This document shows positions 36,872-45,912 of a DNA stretch of 64,000 nucleotides, piece by piece. The DNA comes from Bacillus sp. FJAT-22090 (GTDB lineage: Bacteria > Bacillota > Bacilli > Bacillales_A > Planococcaceae). The stretch spans positions 1,798,001 to 1,862,000 of the forward strand of contig NZ_CP012601.1 in NCBI RefSeq assembly GCF_001278755.1, written 5' to 3'. Made by a program: the position numbers and the translations under genes. Numbering within the stretch: the first letter of the stretch is position 1; the number at the start of each line of letters is the position of its first letter. Under the pieces are notes generated by a model. It was not told the origin of the DNA, did no database searches, and saw only the letters and a list, made by a program, of their open reading frames with translations.

Positions 36872-37774
36872 TTAATTGTTTATTTGTTCAAATTCTTGTA
36901 GTTCTTCAAGTATTTGATAACCATTCCAAACAGGCTTTGCCCCCTCTAAAATAAGGTTATGTGGGCCTGCAGACAAAGGGGAATGAATAGATCCAGGTAT
37001 AGCGAAAATTTCTTTTCCATTTTCTAACGCATGCTCCATTGTTGAAACTGTACCACTCTTTTCTTTAGCTTCTGTAATAATGACAGCTTGTGACAAACCG
37101 CTAATAATACGATTACGCATAGGAAAATTCCACTTTTTTGGTGTTATATATGGTGGATATTCTGTTATTAATAAATGTTCTTTCGACATTATTTTCGCTA
37201 ATTCTTCATTTTGCTTCGGATATATATGAAATAAACCTGTGCCCAGAACCGCTATTGTCTTGCCTCCTAGCGCTATTGTGCTTTCATGAGCCATTGTATC
37301 TGCTCCTTTAGCAAGACCGCTTACAATAGTGAAATTTTGGCTTATTAATGGAGGTAAAATTGTTTCGATACTTTTCTTAGAATAATAGGTTGCCTCTCTA
37401 GAACCTATAATAGCTAACTTTTTATGCATGTTTAATAAAGTAGTATCTCCTTTCACATAAAGAACCGCCGGTGGATCGTAAAGATTTTTTAAACTTGTAG
37501 GATAATTGGGATTGGTAAAAATTATAGGGGTAATTTGGTGATTATCATAAATTTGTAGAAATGGGGTCTCCACAAATTTTTGGTACATGTTTTTAAGTTG
37601 AATCGCTCGATTTTCAGTAATACGCAAGAGACCAACTAGTAAGCTTGTCTGCATTTTCTCTAATTGTAATGTGGGATTGTATTCAATTAGGGGATGTAGT
37701 TTGTTCATAGGGACTGGAAATACATAGTGTAACGCTAAAAATCGATTAATCCACTTCTCTTCTGAATTGATCAT
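36872..37774 (-). CDS. dprA: DNA processing protein DprA
   Basis: DprA/Smf, about 300 residues, loads RecA on incoming single strands during transformation. Rossmann-like core: AIIGSREATYYSKK, VSGLAKGADTMAH, VLGTGLFHIYPKQN, LLITEYPPYITPKKWNFPMRNRIISGLSQAVIITEA. The start is taken at ATG 37772-37774 (MINSEEKW) because AGGAGG lies six bases upstream. A longer frame adds 19 basic residues without a ribosome site. Confidence 0.95.
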   Translation of the reverse strand: MINSEEKWINRFLALHYVFPVPMNKLHPLIEYNPTLQLEKMQTSLLVGLLRITENRAIQLKNMYQKFVETPFLQIYDNHQITPIIFTNPNYPTSLKNLYDPPAVLYVKGDTTLLNMHKKLAIIGSREATYYSKKSIETILPPLISQNFTIVSGLAKGADTMAHESTIALGGKTIAVLGTGLFHIYPKQNEELAKIMSKEHLLITEYPPYITPKKWNFPMRNRIISGLSQAVIITEAKEKSGTVSTMEHALENGKEIFAIPGSIHSPLSAGPHNLILEGAKPVWNGYQILEELQEFEQINN

Positions 37775-37819
37775 TGCTTTCCTCCTATTTTTTTTGGCTA
37801 TGATAAACTTCGCTGTAGT

Positions 37820-38015
37820 TAAGATACTCATACTTGAATCTACGAATCTATTTGAATTCGCGCTGGCCGCAAAACCACGAAGAATGAGACTTCAGTTGGG
37901 ATTGAGAAGCAATGCTTTTTCTGCGACGGAGCTTTGCTGAGGAGCCGCGGAACATTCTTGAAGACTCAGGCGTAGGCTGCTGTAGCGCACATACGTGCAA
38001 GATTCCTACTCTTAA
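37820..38015. repeat. Structured intergenic repeat, family B copy 4 (degenerate)
   Basis: Fills most of the 316-bp gap between dprA and sucD. Block 37921-37945 (CTGCGACGGAGCTTTGC and onward) matches the reverse complement of copy 3 at 49656-49679, and CGAAGAATG-type motifs recur on both sides. Outer ends carry TTAAGA/TCTTAA and CTTG/CAAG in inverted positions. No coding frame. Boundaries are approximate. Confidence 0.5.
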
Positions 38016-38047
38016 AAACATCAATAAATAATACCAAAGCCAAATAT

Positions 38048-38081
38048 AAAAAAATACGGCAACACCGGATGATGTGCCGTA
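38048..38081 (-). terminator. Intrinsic terminator after sucD
   Basis: Stem TACGGCA/TGCCGTA (38055-38061 with 38075-38081) with a possible inner extension, then seven Ts on the minus strand (38048-38054). Ends the sucCD transcript. Confidence 0.88.
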
Positions 38082-38090
38082 CCTTTAATA

Positions 38091-38993
38091 TTAATGTGTT
38101 TTACATTTGTCGTAAAGACCTGCTGCTTTAATTGCTTTAATTAAAGTTTCGCCGATTACTGAAGGAGTTGGTGCAACTTCCATTCCAGCCGCTTGCATTG
38201 CTTTAATTTTTTCTGCTGCAGTACCTTTACCACCAGAAATAATTGCTCCAGCGTGACCCATACGTTTACCTTCAGGAGCTGTTTGCCCTCCGATAAATCC
38301 TACAACAGGTTTTGTCATGTTAGCTTTAATCCATTCTGCTGCTTCTTCTTCAGCAGTACCACCGATTTCACCAATCATAACAACTGCGTAAGTTTCTGGA
38401 TCTTCATTGAATGCTTTTAATACATCAATGAAATCTGTACCATTTACTGGGTCTCCACCAATACCAACCGCTGTAGATTGTCCTACACCAGCTTGAGTTA
38501 ATTGATGAACTGCTTCATAAGTTAAAGTACCAGAACGAGATACAACACCTACATGCCCTTTTGAATGGATATTCGGAGGCATGATACCAATATTACTTTC
38601 GTCTGCTGTTACAATACCAGGGCAGTTTGGTCCCACTAAACGAGTTTTTTTGCCTTCCATGTAACGTTTAACTTTAACCATGTCTAATACTGGAATGTGC
38701 TCAGTAATACAAATAGTCAAGTCTAATTCTGCATCTGTAGCTTCCAAAATTGCATCCGCTGCAAATGGAGCTGGAACATAAATTACTGAAACATTTGCTC
38801 CAGTAGCTTTAACAGCTTCTTCAACTGTATTGAATACAGGAACACCTTCTACCTCTGTACCGCCTTTACCTGGAGTTACACCAGCAACGATTTTTGTACC
38901 ATATTCCAACATTTTTTTTGTATGGAATAGAGCAGTGGAGCCAGTAATACCTTGTACCAAAACTTTAGTATCTTTATTAATAAAAATTGCCAT
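38091..38993 (-). CDS. sucD: Succinyl-CoA synthetase alpha subunit
   Basis: ADP- or GDP-forming succinate-CoA ligase alpha subunit, 300 residues, TCA cycle. CoA-binding domain ([17 protein letters not shown]) and the phosphohistidine loop [14 protein letters not shown] (His about 246). It starts 20 bases after sucC with a clear ribosome site. Confidence 0.98.
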   Translation of the reverse strand: MAIFINKDTKVLVQGITGSTALFHTKKMLEYGTKIVAGVTPGKGGTEVEGVPVFNTVEEAVKATGANVSVIYVPAPFAADAILEATDAELDLTICITEHIPVLDMVKVKRYMEGKKTRLVGPNCPGIVTADESNIGIMPPNIHSKGHVGVVSRSGTLTYEAVHQLTQAGVGQSTAVGIGGDPVNGTDFIDVLKAFNEDPETYAVVMIGEIGGTAEEEAAEWIKANMTKPVVGFIGGQTAPEGKRMGHAGAIISGGKGTAAEKIKAMQAAGMEVAPTPSVIGETLIKAIKAAGLYDKCKTH

Positions 38994-39012
38994 TGTTTTG
39001 TCTCCGCCTTTC

Positions 39013-40173
39013 TTAGCCTACAAGTTCAACAATTTTTTGTGCGCCATCTGCCATTGAATCAGCAGCAACGATGTTTAAACCTGATTCGTTTAATAAAGAT
39101 TTACCTTTATCAACATTTGTACCTTCTAAACGAACAACAAGTGGTACTTCAAGTCCAACTTCTTTCGCAGCAACGATAACACCTTCAGCGATAATATCAC
39201 ATTTCATAATTCCACCAAAGATGTTAACAAAGATACCTTTAACATTTTTGTCTGAAAGAATGATTTTAAATGCTTCCGTTACTTTTTCTGCTGTAGCACC
39301 GCCCCCAACGTCCAAGAAGTTAGCCGGTGATCCGCCGTAATAGCTGATTGTATCCATTGTAGCCATTGCAAGACCAGCACCATTAACCATACATCCGATA
39401 TTTCCATCAAGAGAAATATAGCTTAGGTCATATTTGGATGCTTCGATTTCTTTTGCATCTTCTTCATCAAAGTCACGTAATTCTACGATGTCTTTATGAC
39501 GGTAAAGAGCATTTCCATCAAAATTAAATTTAGCATCTAATGCCACAACTTCTCCAGCACCAGTTACAACAAGTGGATTGATTTCAACGATTGCTGCATC
39601 TTTATCCACAAATGCTTCATATAATCCAAGCATTAGTTTTGCTGCTTTGTTTACTAATTTTGCAGGTATATTCATATTGAAAGCCATACGACGTGCTTGG
39701 AAACCAGTAAGACCAACTACAGGGTCAATTTCCTCTTTGAAGATTTTTTCAGGAGTAGCAGCTGCCACTTCCTCGATATCCATACCACCTTCTTCAGAAC
39801 CCATTAAAGTTACACGAGAAGATGCTCGGTCTAAAACTAAACCAAGATAGTACTCTTTTTGGATATCAGAACCTTCTTCGATATAAAGGCGTTTTACTTC
39901 TTTACCTTCTGGACCTGTTTGGTGTGTTACTAATACTTTCCCTAACAGTTCCTTCGCATATGCACGAACATCGTCCAAGTTTTTTGCGATTTTTACTCCG
40001 CCTGCTTTACCGCGTCCACCAGCGTGGATTTGGGCTTTTACAACGACAACTTCAGAACCTAGTTCTTTTGCAGCTTTAACAGCTTCTTCCGGAGAAAATG
40101 CTACTTTCCCATTAGGAACTGCTACACCGTATTGTCTGAGGAGTTCTTTCCCTTGATATTCATGGATATTCAT
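39013..40173 (-). CDS. sucC: Succinyl-CoA synthetase beta subunit
   Basis: Beta subunit, 386 residues. ATP-grasp domain ([33 protein letters not shown]) and CoA ligase domain ([35 protein letters not shown]). The ATG at 40171-40173 matches the universal N-terminus. A frame six codons longer overlaps the GGAGG site. Position between ylqH and dprA is as in B. subtilis. Confidence 0.98.
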   Translation of the reverse strand: MNIHEYQGKELLRQYGVAVPNGKVAFSPEEAVKAAKELGSEVVVVKAQIHAGGRGKAGGVKIAKNLDDVRAYAKELLGKVLVTHQTGPEGKEVKRLYIEEGSDIQKEYYLGLVLDRASSRVTLMGSEEGGMDIEEVAAATPEKIFKEEIDPVVGLTGFQARRMAFNMNIPAKLVNKAAKLMLGLYEAFVDKDAAIVEINPLVVTGAGEVVALDAKFNFDGNALYRHKDIVELRDFDEEDAKEIEASKYDLSYISLDGNIGCMVNGAGLAMATMDTISYYGGSPANFLDVGGGATAEKVTEAFKIILSDKNVKGIFVNIFGGIMKCDIIAEGVIVAAKEVGLEVPLVVRLEGTNVDKGKSLLNESGLNIVAADSMADGAQKIVELVG

Positions 40174-40299
40174 CTTACGTCCTCCAATCAAACTTATGTC
40201 AAGTAATTTACTACCTTTATCATTGTAATAAACCTGTCACTTCTTGTCTACAAAAGTAAGTTTTTTCTCTAAAACATAGAATATTCAAATATTTTTAGA

Positions 40300-40584
40300 T
40301 TAATTCATTTTTCCTTTCTCTTGATCAATTCGATAAATAAATGCAAATACTTCCGCTACCGCTTGATATAGCTCGTCTGGTATTGACTGATTTATATCTA
40401 ATTGACCGAGAAGTTCTACTAAACTACGATCCTCTTGTATTGGAACATTATGTTCTTTTGCCTTCATTAAAATATTATCTGCTATTTTTCCCTTTCCTTT
40501 TGCAAGAATAGTAGGGGCATCAATGATACCCGGTTTATATCCTAATGCGACTGCTTCTTTACGAAAATGTTTTTCCTCTGTCAT
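40300..40584 (-). CDS. ylqH: FlhB C-terminal domain-like protein YlqH
   Basis: A 94-residue stand-alone homologue of the cytoplasmic C-terminal piece of FlhB (EscU/YscU family). AVALGYKPGIIDAPTILAKGKG and IPDELYQAVAEVFAFIYRID align residue by residue with the FlhB segment just after its NPTH cleavage motif. The NPTH itself is missing, as if the protein were born already cleaved. It overlaps ylqG by four bases. Conserved at this locus in Bacillales, away from the export genes. Role not established. Confidence 0.9.
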   Translation of the reverse strand: MTEEKHFRKEAVALGYKPGIIDAPTILAKGKGKIADNILMKAKEHNVPIQEDRSLVELLGQLDINQSIPDELYQAVAEVFAFIYRIDQEKGKMN

Positions 40585-42431
40585 ATACGAATATCTACTC
40601 CTTGTGACTCTTTTCCCAGTAATTTCTTCGGTGACGTAAGTTTATTTTCTTCAAACGTTTTGACAAATACACCGGAGAGTTGGTATCCCACTGACAATAA
40701 GCCTTCCTTAAGGGTGTCATAAAATACGTTGGCAATTGGTTTTAAGCTGGTATCGTTATTGTATAAAGAGATGGTTACTACACGATTTTGAACCTGCATA
40801 TCTACAACTGTCTCTTCTAAAGAATCTAAATGTAAATAAAACATGATACGAGCATAATCAGAATCTATTTTGCCATCCTCTTTCATACGACCATTCCATT
40901 CAAGGGTCGCATCCATTTTCTTCCCTAAAAATTCTAATGGAACCTGCATTAATAACTGGTGCTGTGGCCCGTTTTCATTCGACAATATTTGCAGACCATT
41001 CATTCGATTCAAAAGTAGTTCTGCTTGTTCTTTTAGTGGCGCAGAAATAACCTGATTATGAAGAAGGTCTATCAATTGAGGTTTCAATTGGCTTGCAAGC
41101 TGTCTAACCTCCTCGCTACCTCCCCCGAGTTTTGCTTCATAACTAAAACCAAGTGACTTTAAAGCTTCTTTCATAGCGTGCTCAAATGCTTTTCCATCCA
41201 ACTGTTGAAGCACATTTTGTTCAGCTTGCTGAAGTGCTGTAGAAAATATCGGTTGCTGACTGTTCTTATTGTTGGACAGTACTTGCTGAAGGGTTTGAGA
41301 AACCATTTCCTTATTTGTACCTTTTCCAAGTAATGATAGTAAGTGTTCTTTTGCAGTTAATCCATGTTGATCTTTCAAAAAAACAGCTTCCTGACTTTGC
41401 TTTGCAAATACTTCCAAAAGCGTCTTGTTTAGCGTTAATATTTGTTCGGCCTGAGAATTATTATTTAACAAAATCCCTAATTGCACCTTTTGTTCAGATG
41501 TTAACAAAGGTTGTGCGCTAACCCAATTTCGAATCTGGTCCATTACGATACTTTTTTCACTTACCGGAGCTTTTAATAAGTTTGCTATAATGTCAGCTGC
41601 TGAATTAGGCATCGTAGAAAGAGTTGAAGCTGGCAAAAGATTATTTAAAGTAACATTTGGAGGTAAGACACCCGCTTCTTTTAAACTCTGTAGTATCGGC
41701 AACTTTGTAGCCAAGTTTGCTACCGGACTTTGTAACACTTCTATTTGTTTTCCTAGCAATACACCTGCTACAGGTTCTCCAAACGGCTCCGCTAACTTTT
41801 GCAAACTTTGAAGTAGAGTGTTCTTATCATTTTTTGATAGTGTCAAATCCTGTTGTAACGTTAGTTTAAATTCTTGAATCAGTGATTGGAGGCCACTAGT
41901 AGATTTACCACTTAAAACAGCATCAAACATTTGTTGTGACAAAGGTATTTTTAGGTCCAACATTTTTTGAATTGTTTCCATTGCTTGCTTTATTGATACA
42001 TTCGGAGGTAATTGTTTTAATAGCTGTTCTGCTTGAACTAATATTTCTTTTGAGATTGGCAATTGTTCTTTTAAAAAGAACTGAATTACTGCCTGCATTT
42101 CTGTTGTTTTTGTTAAATTCATCGCTTGCAAAAGTTGTTGCGCTTGTTGAGCTAATGTGTTCCCGTTTGTGAGGGGTCCTGTTACGACTTTCAGTTGCAA
42201 CTCCGGTTCCGTTTTAGTTACTTGAAAAAAATGTGCATCCCCTGCTTTTAGCGGAGTTTCCAGCTTAGCTATTACTTTTTGATTGCCTATTTGCAATTCT
42301 GCAGTCTGATTTGGATATAATTTTTTAATAGTTCCATGGACTACTTGTCCTTCTTTTATCGAAGTTTGCATATTAGGTGAAAGGATCTTCGTTTGTTGTG
42401 CTTGAATGGAAGAAAAAGATGTTGATGACAT
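40581..42431 (-). CDS. ylqG: FliK-like protein YlqG
   Basis: A 616-residue protein, the largest of unclear function here. Residues 1-440 are Gln/Leu/Lys/Asn-rich helical repeats with little composition bias otherwise. The C-terminal part (about 490-600) has a MQVPLEFLGKKMDATLEWNGR block and IMFYLHLDSLEETVVDMQVQNRVVTISLY, resembling the FliK/Flg_hook C-terminal fold. There is no signal peptide or membrane segment. Coupled by overlap to ylqH, forming a FliK-like/FlhB-like pair (inference). Confidence 0.82.
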   Translation of the reverse strand: MSSTSFSSIQAQQTKILSPNMQTSIKEGQVVHGTIKKLYPNQTAELQIGNQKVIAKLETPLKAGDAHFFQVTKTEPELQLKVVTGPLTNGNTLAQQAQQLLQAMNLTKTTEMQAVIQFFLKEQLPISKEILVQAEQLLKQLPPNVSIKQAMETIQKMLDLKIPLSQQMFDAVLSGKSTSGLQSLIQEFKLTLQQDLTLSKNDKNTLLQSLQKLAEPFGEPVAGVLLGKQIEVLQSPVANLATKLPILQSLKEAGVLPPNVTLNNLLPASTLSTMPNSAADIIANLLKAPVSEKSIVMDQIRNWVSAQPLLTSEQKVQLGILLNNNSQAEQILTLNKTLLEVFAKQSQEAVFLKDQHGLTAKEHLLSLLGKGTNKEMVSQTLQQVLSNNKNSQQPIFSTALQQAEQNVLQQLDGKAFEHAMKEALKSLGFSYEAKLGGGSEEVRQLASQLKPQLIDLLHNQVISAPLKEQAELLLNRMNGLQILSNENGPQHQLLMQVPLEFLGKKMDATLEWNGRMKEDGKIDSDYARIMFYLHLDSLEETVVDMQVQNRVVTISLYNNDTSLKPIANVFYDTLKEGLLSVGYQLSGVFVKTFEENKLTSPKKLLGKESQGVDIRI

Positions 42432-42440
42432 GTTTTCACC

Positions 42441-43217
42441 TCATTTAAGTAATATAGATTTTATCGGCTCGAATGTTTTTCTATGGTGAATAGTAGGACC
42501 ATATTTATATATCATTTCAACGTGTTGCTTTGTCCCATACCCCGCGTGTTTATTGAATAAATATTGAGGATATTCCTCGTGCAACTGATCCATATAATTA
42601 TCTCTCGCAGTTTTAGCTAGTATAGAAGCCGCTGCAATCGCTAGACTCTTAGCATCGCCTTTTATAATGGAATGTGTTTCCATGTCTATTGGTAGTTTCA
42701 TAGCATCTACTAAAACTATTGAAGGACTTTCCTTCAAGCTTAAAACAGACTTTGTCATGGATTGTTTCGTCGCTTCATAAATATTAAGTTCATCTATTTT
42801 TTCTACTGATTGAAAGTGAATAAAATAACTTAGCGCATTATTTTTTATTTTTGTTGCAAGTTCATTCCGTTTCTTTTTCGTTAGTTGCTTGGAGTCATTT
42901 AAACCAATTAGATTATCTGTGTTCTCATTTAAAACTACAGCTGCTGTTACAACTGGTCCAGCTAATGGACCGCGCCCTGCTTCATCTACTCCAGCAACCA
43001 AATCCGTGTGGCACTTTCTAAAACTAGCATCGAAATAACATTTATCGTTGTGGGCACGAATTTCCATCTGTAAAAGCTGTTGTCTATTCTTCCAAGTATT
43101 TAATAGCTTCATGGCACCAATTCTACTATCGTCTTCTAGTTGGCTCATCCATGGTTCCCATGAAGTTGCATTTTCTAATTTTTCTTTTATATCCTTCAAA
43201 CTTAACATTTCATTCAC
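42441..43217 (-). CDS. rnhB: Ribonuclease HII
   Basis: RNase HII, 258 residues, removes ribonucleotides from DNA. N-terminal helical substrate domain (1-75), catalytic core with AGVDEAGRGPLAGPVV, the DSKQLTKKKR block and IVLVDAMKLP, and C-terminal IAAASILAKTARD. Start is GTG at 43215-43217, or ATG at 43206-43208. Both lack a strong ribosome site. Confidence 0.96.
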   Translation of the reverse strand: MNEMLSLKDIKEKLENATSWEPWMSQLEDDSRIGAMKLLNTWKNRQQLLQMEIRAHNDKCYFDASFRKCHTDLVAGVDEAGRGPLAGPVVTAAVVLNENTDNLIGLNDSKQLTKKKRNELATKIKNNALSYFIHFQSVEKIDELNIYEATKQSMTKSVLSLKESPSIVLVDAMKLPIDMETHSIIKGDAKSLAIAAASILAKTARDNYMDQLHEEYPQYLFNKHAGYGTKQHVEMIYKYGPTIHHRKTFEPIKSILLK

Positions 43218-43383
43218 ATCAACTTTCTTGTACTTAATCTATGTATCGGCCAATATATGAAAAGCGTAAGTGTCTATTTAGTGCAGTACAGTTTATACAG
43301 CGCCTCACGTTGGCACCTTGCTTTCGTATAAGTACGCAGGTTTTACACATTTGACCTAGCTTGCAACTTAAAAAATCGAGAAA
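43218..43383. other. Unexplained gap between rbgA and rnhB
   Basis: About 165 bases with no gene or recognised repeat. It should contain the rnhB promoter, but I see no strong one. The stretch around 43300-43345 (GCGCCTCACGTTGGCACC) is richer in G+C than its surroundings and is not a clear match to either repeat family here. Confidence 0.3.
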
Positions 43384-43411
43384 ACCCTTCTCACCAAGTG
43401 GCAAAAAGGGT
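43381..43411 (-). terminator. Terminator after rbgA
   Basis: Imperfect stem with ACCCTT/AAGGGT outer pairs and CAC/GTG inner pairs (43384-43411). TTTT and a second T-run follow on the minus strand. It lies 15 bases past the rbgA stop. Confidence 0.65.
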
Positions 43412-43425
43412 AAATTATTTATGTC

Positions 43426-44274
43426 TTATTCGGTTACAAAATCAAATGTTAGTCGACCAAGATGAAGGTTTCGAATATCCCTTACAATCAGCTCTGCAAC
43501 TTGATCATAATCAATTTCACCGCCACCGGCAAAACATCTTCTTAACTTACCAATATGATCGAATGTATCCACTAAATCTTCGCTAACTGTTGTCAATTGA
43601 TATCTTTCTTCCATCCTCTTTGGATAATGCTCTTGTAAAAAACGAAGACCATACACCGCTAAATCTTCCATATTGATAACAGCATCTTTAATAGCTCCCG
43701 TTAATGCAAGTTTATAGCCGACTTGTTGATCTTCAAACTTAGGCCAAAGAATACCAGGAGTATCCAATAATTCTATTTCCTTTTCGACCTTTATCCATTG
43801 CTGTCTTTTAGTAACACCTGGTGTATTACCTGTTTTCGCTATATTCTTTTTTGCGAAACGATTAATTAGTGTAGATTTCCCGACGTTTGGAATTCCTACA
43901 ATCATTGCACGAATAGCACGAGGTTTGATACCTCTTTCTTTCATACGATCCCATTTAGGCTTTAAAAGCTCTTTAGCGGCTTTAAAAACAGATTGTAGAC
44001 CTTTTCCTTCTAAAGAGTTTATCGCCACTGTAGGGAGCCCTATTGAGTCAAAATAAGCTATCCATTTTCTCGTTTGTGCTTCGTCTGCCATATCCATCTT
44101 GTTCAAAATAAGTAATCTTGTTTTCTGGTGCACTACTTCGTCCAGCATCGGATTTCTGGAAGACAAAGGCAAGCGTGCATCCACTAATTCAAAAACAATA
44201 TCTACGAGCTTTAAATTTTCAGTTACTTCTCTTCTCGCTTTGGCCATATGACCTGGAAACCACTGTATTGTCAT
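43426..44274 (-). CDS. rbgA: Ribosome biogenesis GTPase RbgA (YlqF)
   Basis: Circularly permuted GTPase, 282 residues, late assembly factor of the 50S subunit. G4 NKMD comes before G1 [13 protein letters not shown] and G3 DTPG, the diagnostic permuted order. N-terminal [11 protein letters not shown] is the family signature, and a C-terminal RNA-binding helical domain follows. Between lepB and rnhB as usual. Confidence 0.97.
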   Translation of the reverse strand: MTIQWFPGHMAKARREVTENLKLVDIVFELVDARLPLSSRNPMLDEVVHQKTRLLILNKMDMADEAQTRKWIAYFDSIGLPTVAINSLEGKGLQSVFKAAKELLKPKWDRMKERGIKPRAIRAMIVGIPNVGKSTLINRFAKKNIAKTGNTPGVTKRQQWIKVEKEIELLDTPGILWPKFEDQQVGYKLALTGAIKDAVINMEDLAVYGLRFLQEHYPKRMEERYQLTTVSEDLVDTFDHIGKLRRCFAGGGEIDYDQVAELIVRDIRNLHLGRLTFDFVTE

Positions 44275-44348
44275 TTTATATCTCCTCCTTAAAGGATGAG
44301 AAAGTTACTTTTCCTTAACTATCTAACCTCAGGCATCTTACTAAATTT

Positions 44349-44909
44349 TTATTTTACAAAACCAACTTCATCAAATGGCCAAAAAACGATATTTGTGTTT
44401 CCAATCACTTCATCGATGGCAACTAGTCCAATATGTCGACTATCTTTACTATATCTACGATTATCACCCATAACGAATATAAAGCCTTCAGGTATCTTAT
44501 CTACTTGGGCAATATCTTCTAATGTGAAATCATCGGTTAAAGATCCTTCAGTAATTTCATTTTTGTATTGTTCTAAGTATGGCTCTTCAACTTCTTTTCC
44601 ATTTATAAATAGTTGATCATTTTTATATTCCACATGATCTCCAGGAAGACCAATTACTCGTTTGATGTAATTCTTTTGCTCTGGTGCATGGAATACTACT
44701 ATATCAAAACGATCTGGTTCACCAACCATATAACCGATTTTATTGACAACCATTCGGTCCCCATTTTTTAAAGTCGGCATCATTGACTCTCCGTCTACTA
44801 CAATTGGTGTAAATAAAAAGAAGCGAATTATTGCAGCAATCCCAAAAGCGATTAACAATGCTTTGGACCATTCCCACATTTCGTTCTTTTCTTTCTTAGC
44901 TCGTTCCAT
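44349..44909 (-). CDS. lepB: Type I signal peptidase
   Basis: Signal peptidase I (SipS/LepB), 186 residues. One N-terminal membrane anchor (about 12-35), catalytic Ser42 in DGESMMPTL and Lys83 in NYIKRVIGLPGD, and the C-terminal GDNR box. The P-type enzyme with Lys is active in vegetative Bacillales. AAGGGGGC precedes the ATG. Confidence 0.97.
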   Translation of the reverse strand: MERAKKEKNEMWEWSKALLIAFGIAAIIRFFLFTPIVVDGESMMPTLKNGDRMVVNKIGYMVGEPDRFDIVVFHAPEQKNYIKRVIGLPGDHVEYKNDQLFINGKEVEEPYLEQYKNEITEGSLTDDFTLEDIAQVDKIPEGFIFVMGDNRRYSKDSRHIGLVAIDEVIGNTNIVFWPFDEVGFVK

Positions 44910-44937
44910 CGACTTGCCCCCTTTATATACTTCCTTT

Positions 44938-44966
44938 ATTGTACAGGGAAATTCTCATTCAAGCAA
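44938..44966 (-). promoter_or_regulatory. Candidate SigA promoter of lepB
   Basis: TTGCTT and TACAAT on the minus strand with a 17-base spacer, about 29 bases before the lepB ATG. Confidence 0.5.
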
Positions 44967-45017
44967 AAAGAAATGATATGATTTCTAATTATCTTTCAAC
45001 TAAATCTAACTTAACTT

Positions 45018-45229
45018 TCCGGAACGAAGAATGCGAGCCCTTATCAATCTTTATATTTCAACTAGCTTGAAAACGCTTTTCAGTCGAGGCGACCTAAACT
45101 GCGACATCCTTGTCGCAACGGTCGCATGACCTACATCGTGTAGGCCCGCACGCCGCGCAAGGCGGAAGCGAATAGAACTTTAAGTTCATGAGCTTACACG
45201 AAGCTTAATTAATTTGAAAGATTATTATT
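45018..45229. repeat. Structured intergenic repeat, family B copy 1
   Basis: Contains three successive hairpins: GCGACA/TGTCGC (45101-45106, 45111-45116), GGTC/GACC (45120-45123, 45128-45131) and CCTAC/GTAGG (45130-45134, 45140-45144). These are followed by a GAACT/AGTTC module (about 45174-45187). The hairpin core matches copy 3 in opposite orientation, and the last module matches copy 2. Outer arms AATCTTT (from about 45047) and AAAGATT (to about 45224) are inverted. With copy 2 it fills the 520-bp gap between rplS and lepB. Confidence 0.7.
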
Positions 45230-45235
45230 CCAAAG

Positions 45236-45373
45236 TCTTTTTAAACTGAATGAAAGCGCTTGGCATTCGAGGAGCGCCAGTACGAGGCGGAAGCGAATAG
45301 AACTTTAGTTCATGAGCTTACAACGAAGTGCAAGTAACGAAGAATGCGAGCGCTTCTCAACAGTTTAAAAAGA
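45236..45373. repeat. Structured intergenic repeat, family B copy 2
   Basis: Bounded by a perfect 13-bp inverted repeat (45236-45248 and 45361-45373). The arms continue inward with AAGCGCT and GCATTC blocks. The interior shares a near-identical stretch of about 40 bases (GCGGAAGCGAATAGAAC onward) with copy 1. The distal arm runs into the T-tract of the rplS terminator. Confidence 0.75.
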
Positions 45374-45418
45374 AAAAATGTTGTAGCGAAAGGTGAAATC
45401 ACCCTCACTACAACATTT
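45373..45418 (-). terminator. Intrinsic terminator after rplS
   Basis: Perfect 11-bp outer stem (45376-45386 with 45408-45418), inner GGTG/CACC stem, then six Ts on the minus strand. Strong end of the rpsP-rplS cluster. Confidence 0.93.
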
Positions 45419-45430
45419 GATTTTTTACTA

Positions 45431-45775
45431 TTAGCGACGTTCTTTAATACGAGCTGCTTTACCACGTAGATCGCGTAAGTAGTACAATTTAGCACGACGA
45501 ACTTTACCACGACGAACAACTTCTAAGTTTGCAATTTTTGGTGTGTGTACAGGGAATGTACGCTCAACGCCAACACCTGAAGAAATTTTACGAACTGTAA
45601 AAGTTTCGCTAATTCCACCACCACGACGTTTAATTACAACACCTTCGTACATTTGGATACGTTCGCGAGTACCCTCAACAACCTTAACGTGTACACGTAC
45701 TGTGTCACCAGGGCGGAAATCAGGAAGATCCGTACGTAATTGTTCTTTAGTGATTTCTGAAATAATGTTTTGCAT
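45431..45775 (-). CDS. rplS: 50S ribosomal protein L19
   Basis: L19, 114 residues from the second of two adjacent ATGs (45773-45775), which aligns with the family N-terminus. Highly conserved [20 protein letters not shown] and [22 protein letters not shown] sequence, with a basic C-terminal KAARIKERR. It has its own promoter and leader. Confidence 0.98.
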   Translation of the reverse strand: MQNIISEITKEQLRTDLPDFRPGDTVRVHVKVVEGTRERIQMYEGVVIKRRGGGISETFTVRKISSGVGVERTFPVHTPKIANLEVVRRGKVRRAKLYYLRDLRGKAARIKERR

Positions 45776-45778
45776 CAT

Positions 45779-45862
45779 TTTTCTCTCCTTATATAGAATG
45801 CTCTTACACCCATTATCTGTTGCAGCGGAACACCCAAAATCCATACTCCACATAGAAGTACA
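45779..45862 (-). ncRNA. Probable L19 leader RNA
   Basis: Roughly 85-nt untranslated leader between the predicted transcription start and rplS. L19 leader elements are known upstream of rplS in Bacillales. Position and length fit, but I could not confirm the covariance model. Confidence 0.45.
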
Positions 45863-45868
45863 TAGTAG

Positions 45869-45897
45869 AATATACCACAAACATTTAATAGATGCAA
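45869..45897 (-). promoter_or_regulatory. SigA-type promoter of rplS
   Basis: TTGCAT (45892-45897) and TATATT (45869-45874) on the minus strand with exactly 17 bases between them, placed just after trmD. Confidence 0.6.
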
Positions 45898-45912
45898 TGC
45901 ATAATTGAAAGA

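Noticed and set aside
37820..38015. CRISPR array or tRNA in the repeat-rich gaps
   Set aside because: Repeats are palindromic, irregularly spaced and not separated by equal spacers. No cloverleaf with a TTC arm and CCA-type end was found.
44987..45225. Whole region 44987-45225 as one element with AATTATCTTTCAA-type terminal arms
   Set aside because: An inverted match exists, but the block shared with other copies begins near 45062 and a nearer pair of arms (AATCTTT/AAAGATT) fits better. The outer match may be chance in AT-rich DNA.
45310..45519. Minus-strand frame of 69 codons overlapping the rplS 3' end and terminator
   Set aside because: It runs through the rplS stop, the perfect terminator hairpin and part of repeat copy 2, so it is not a gene.
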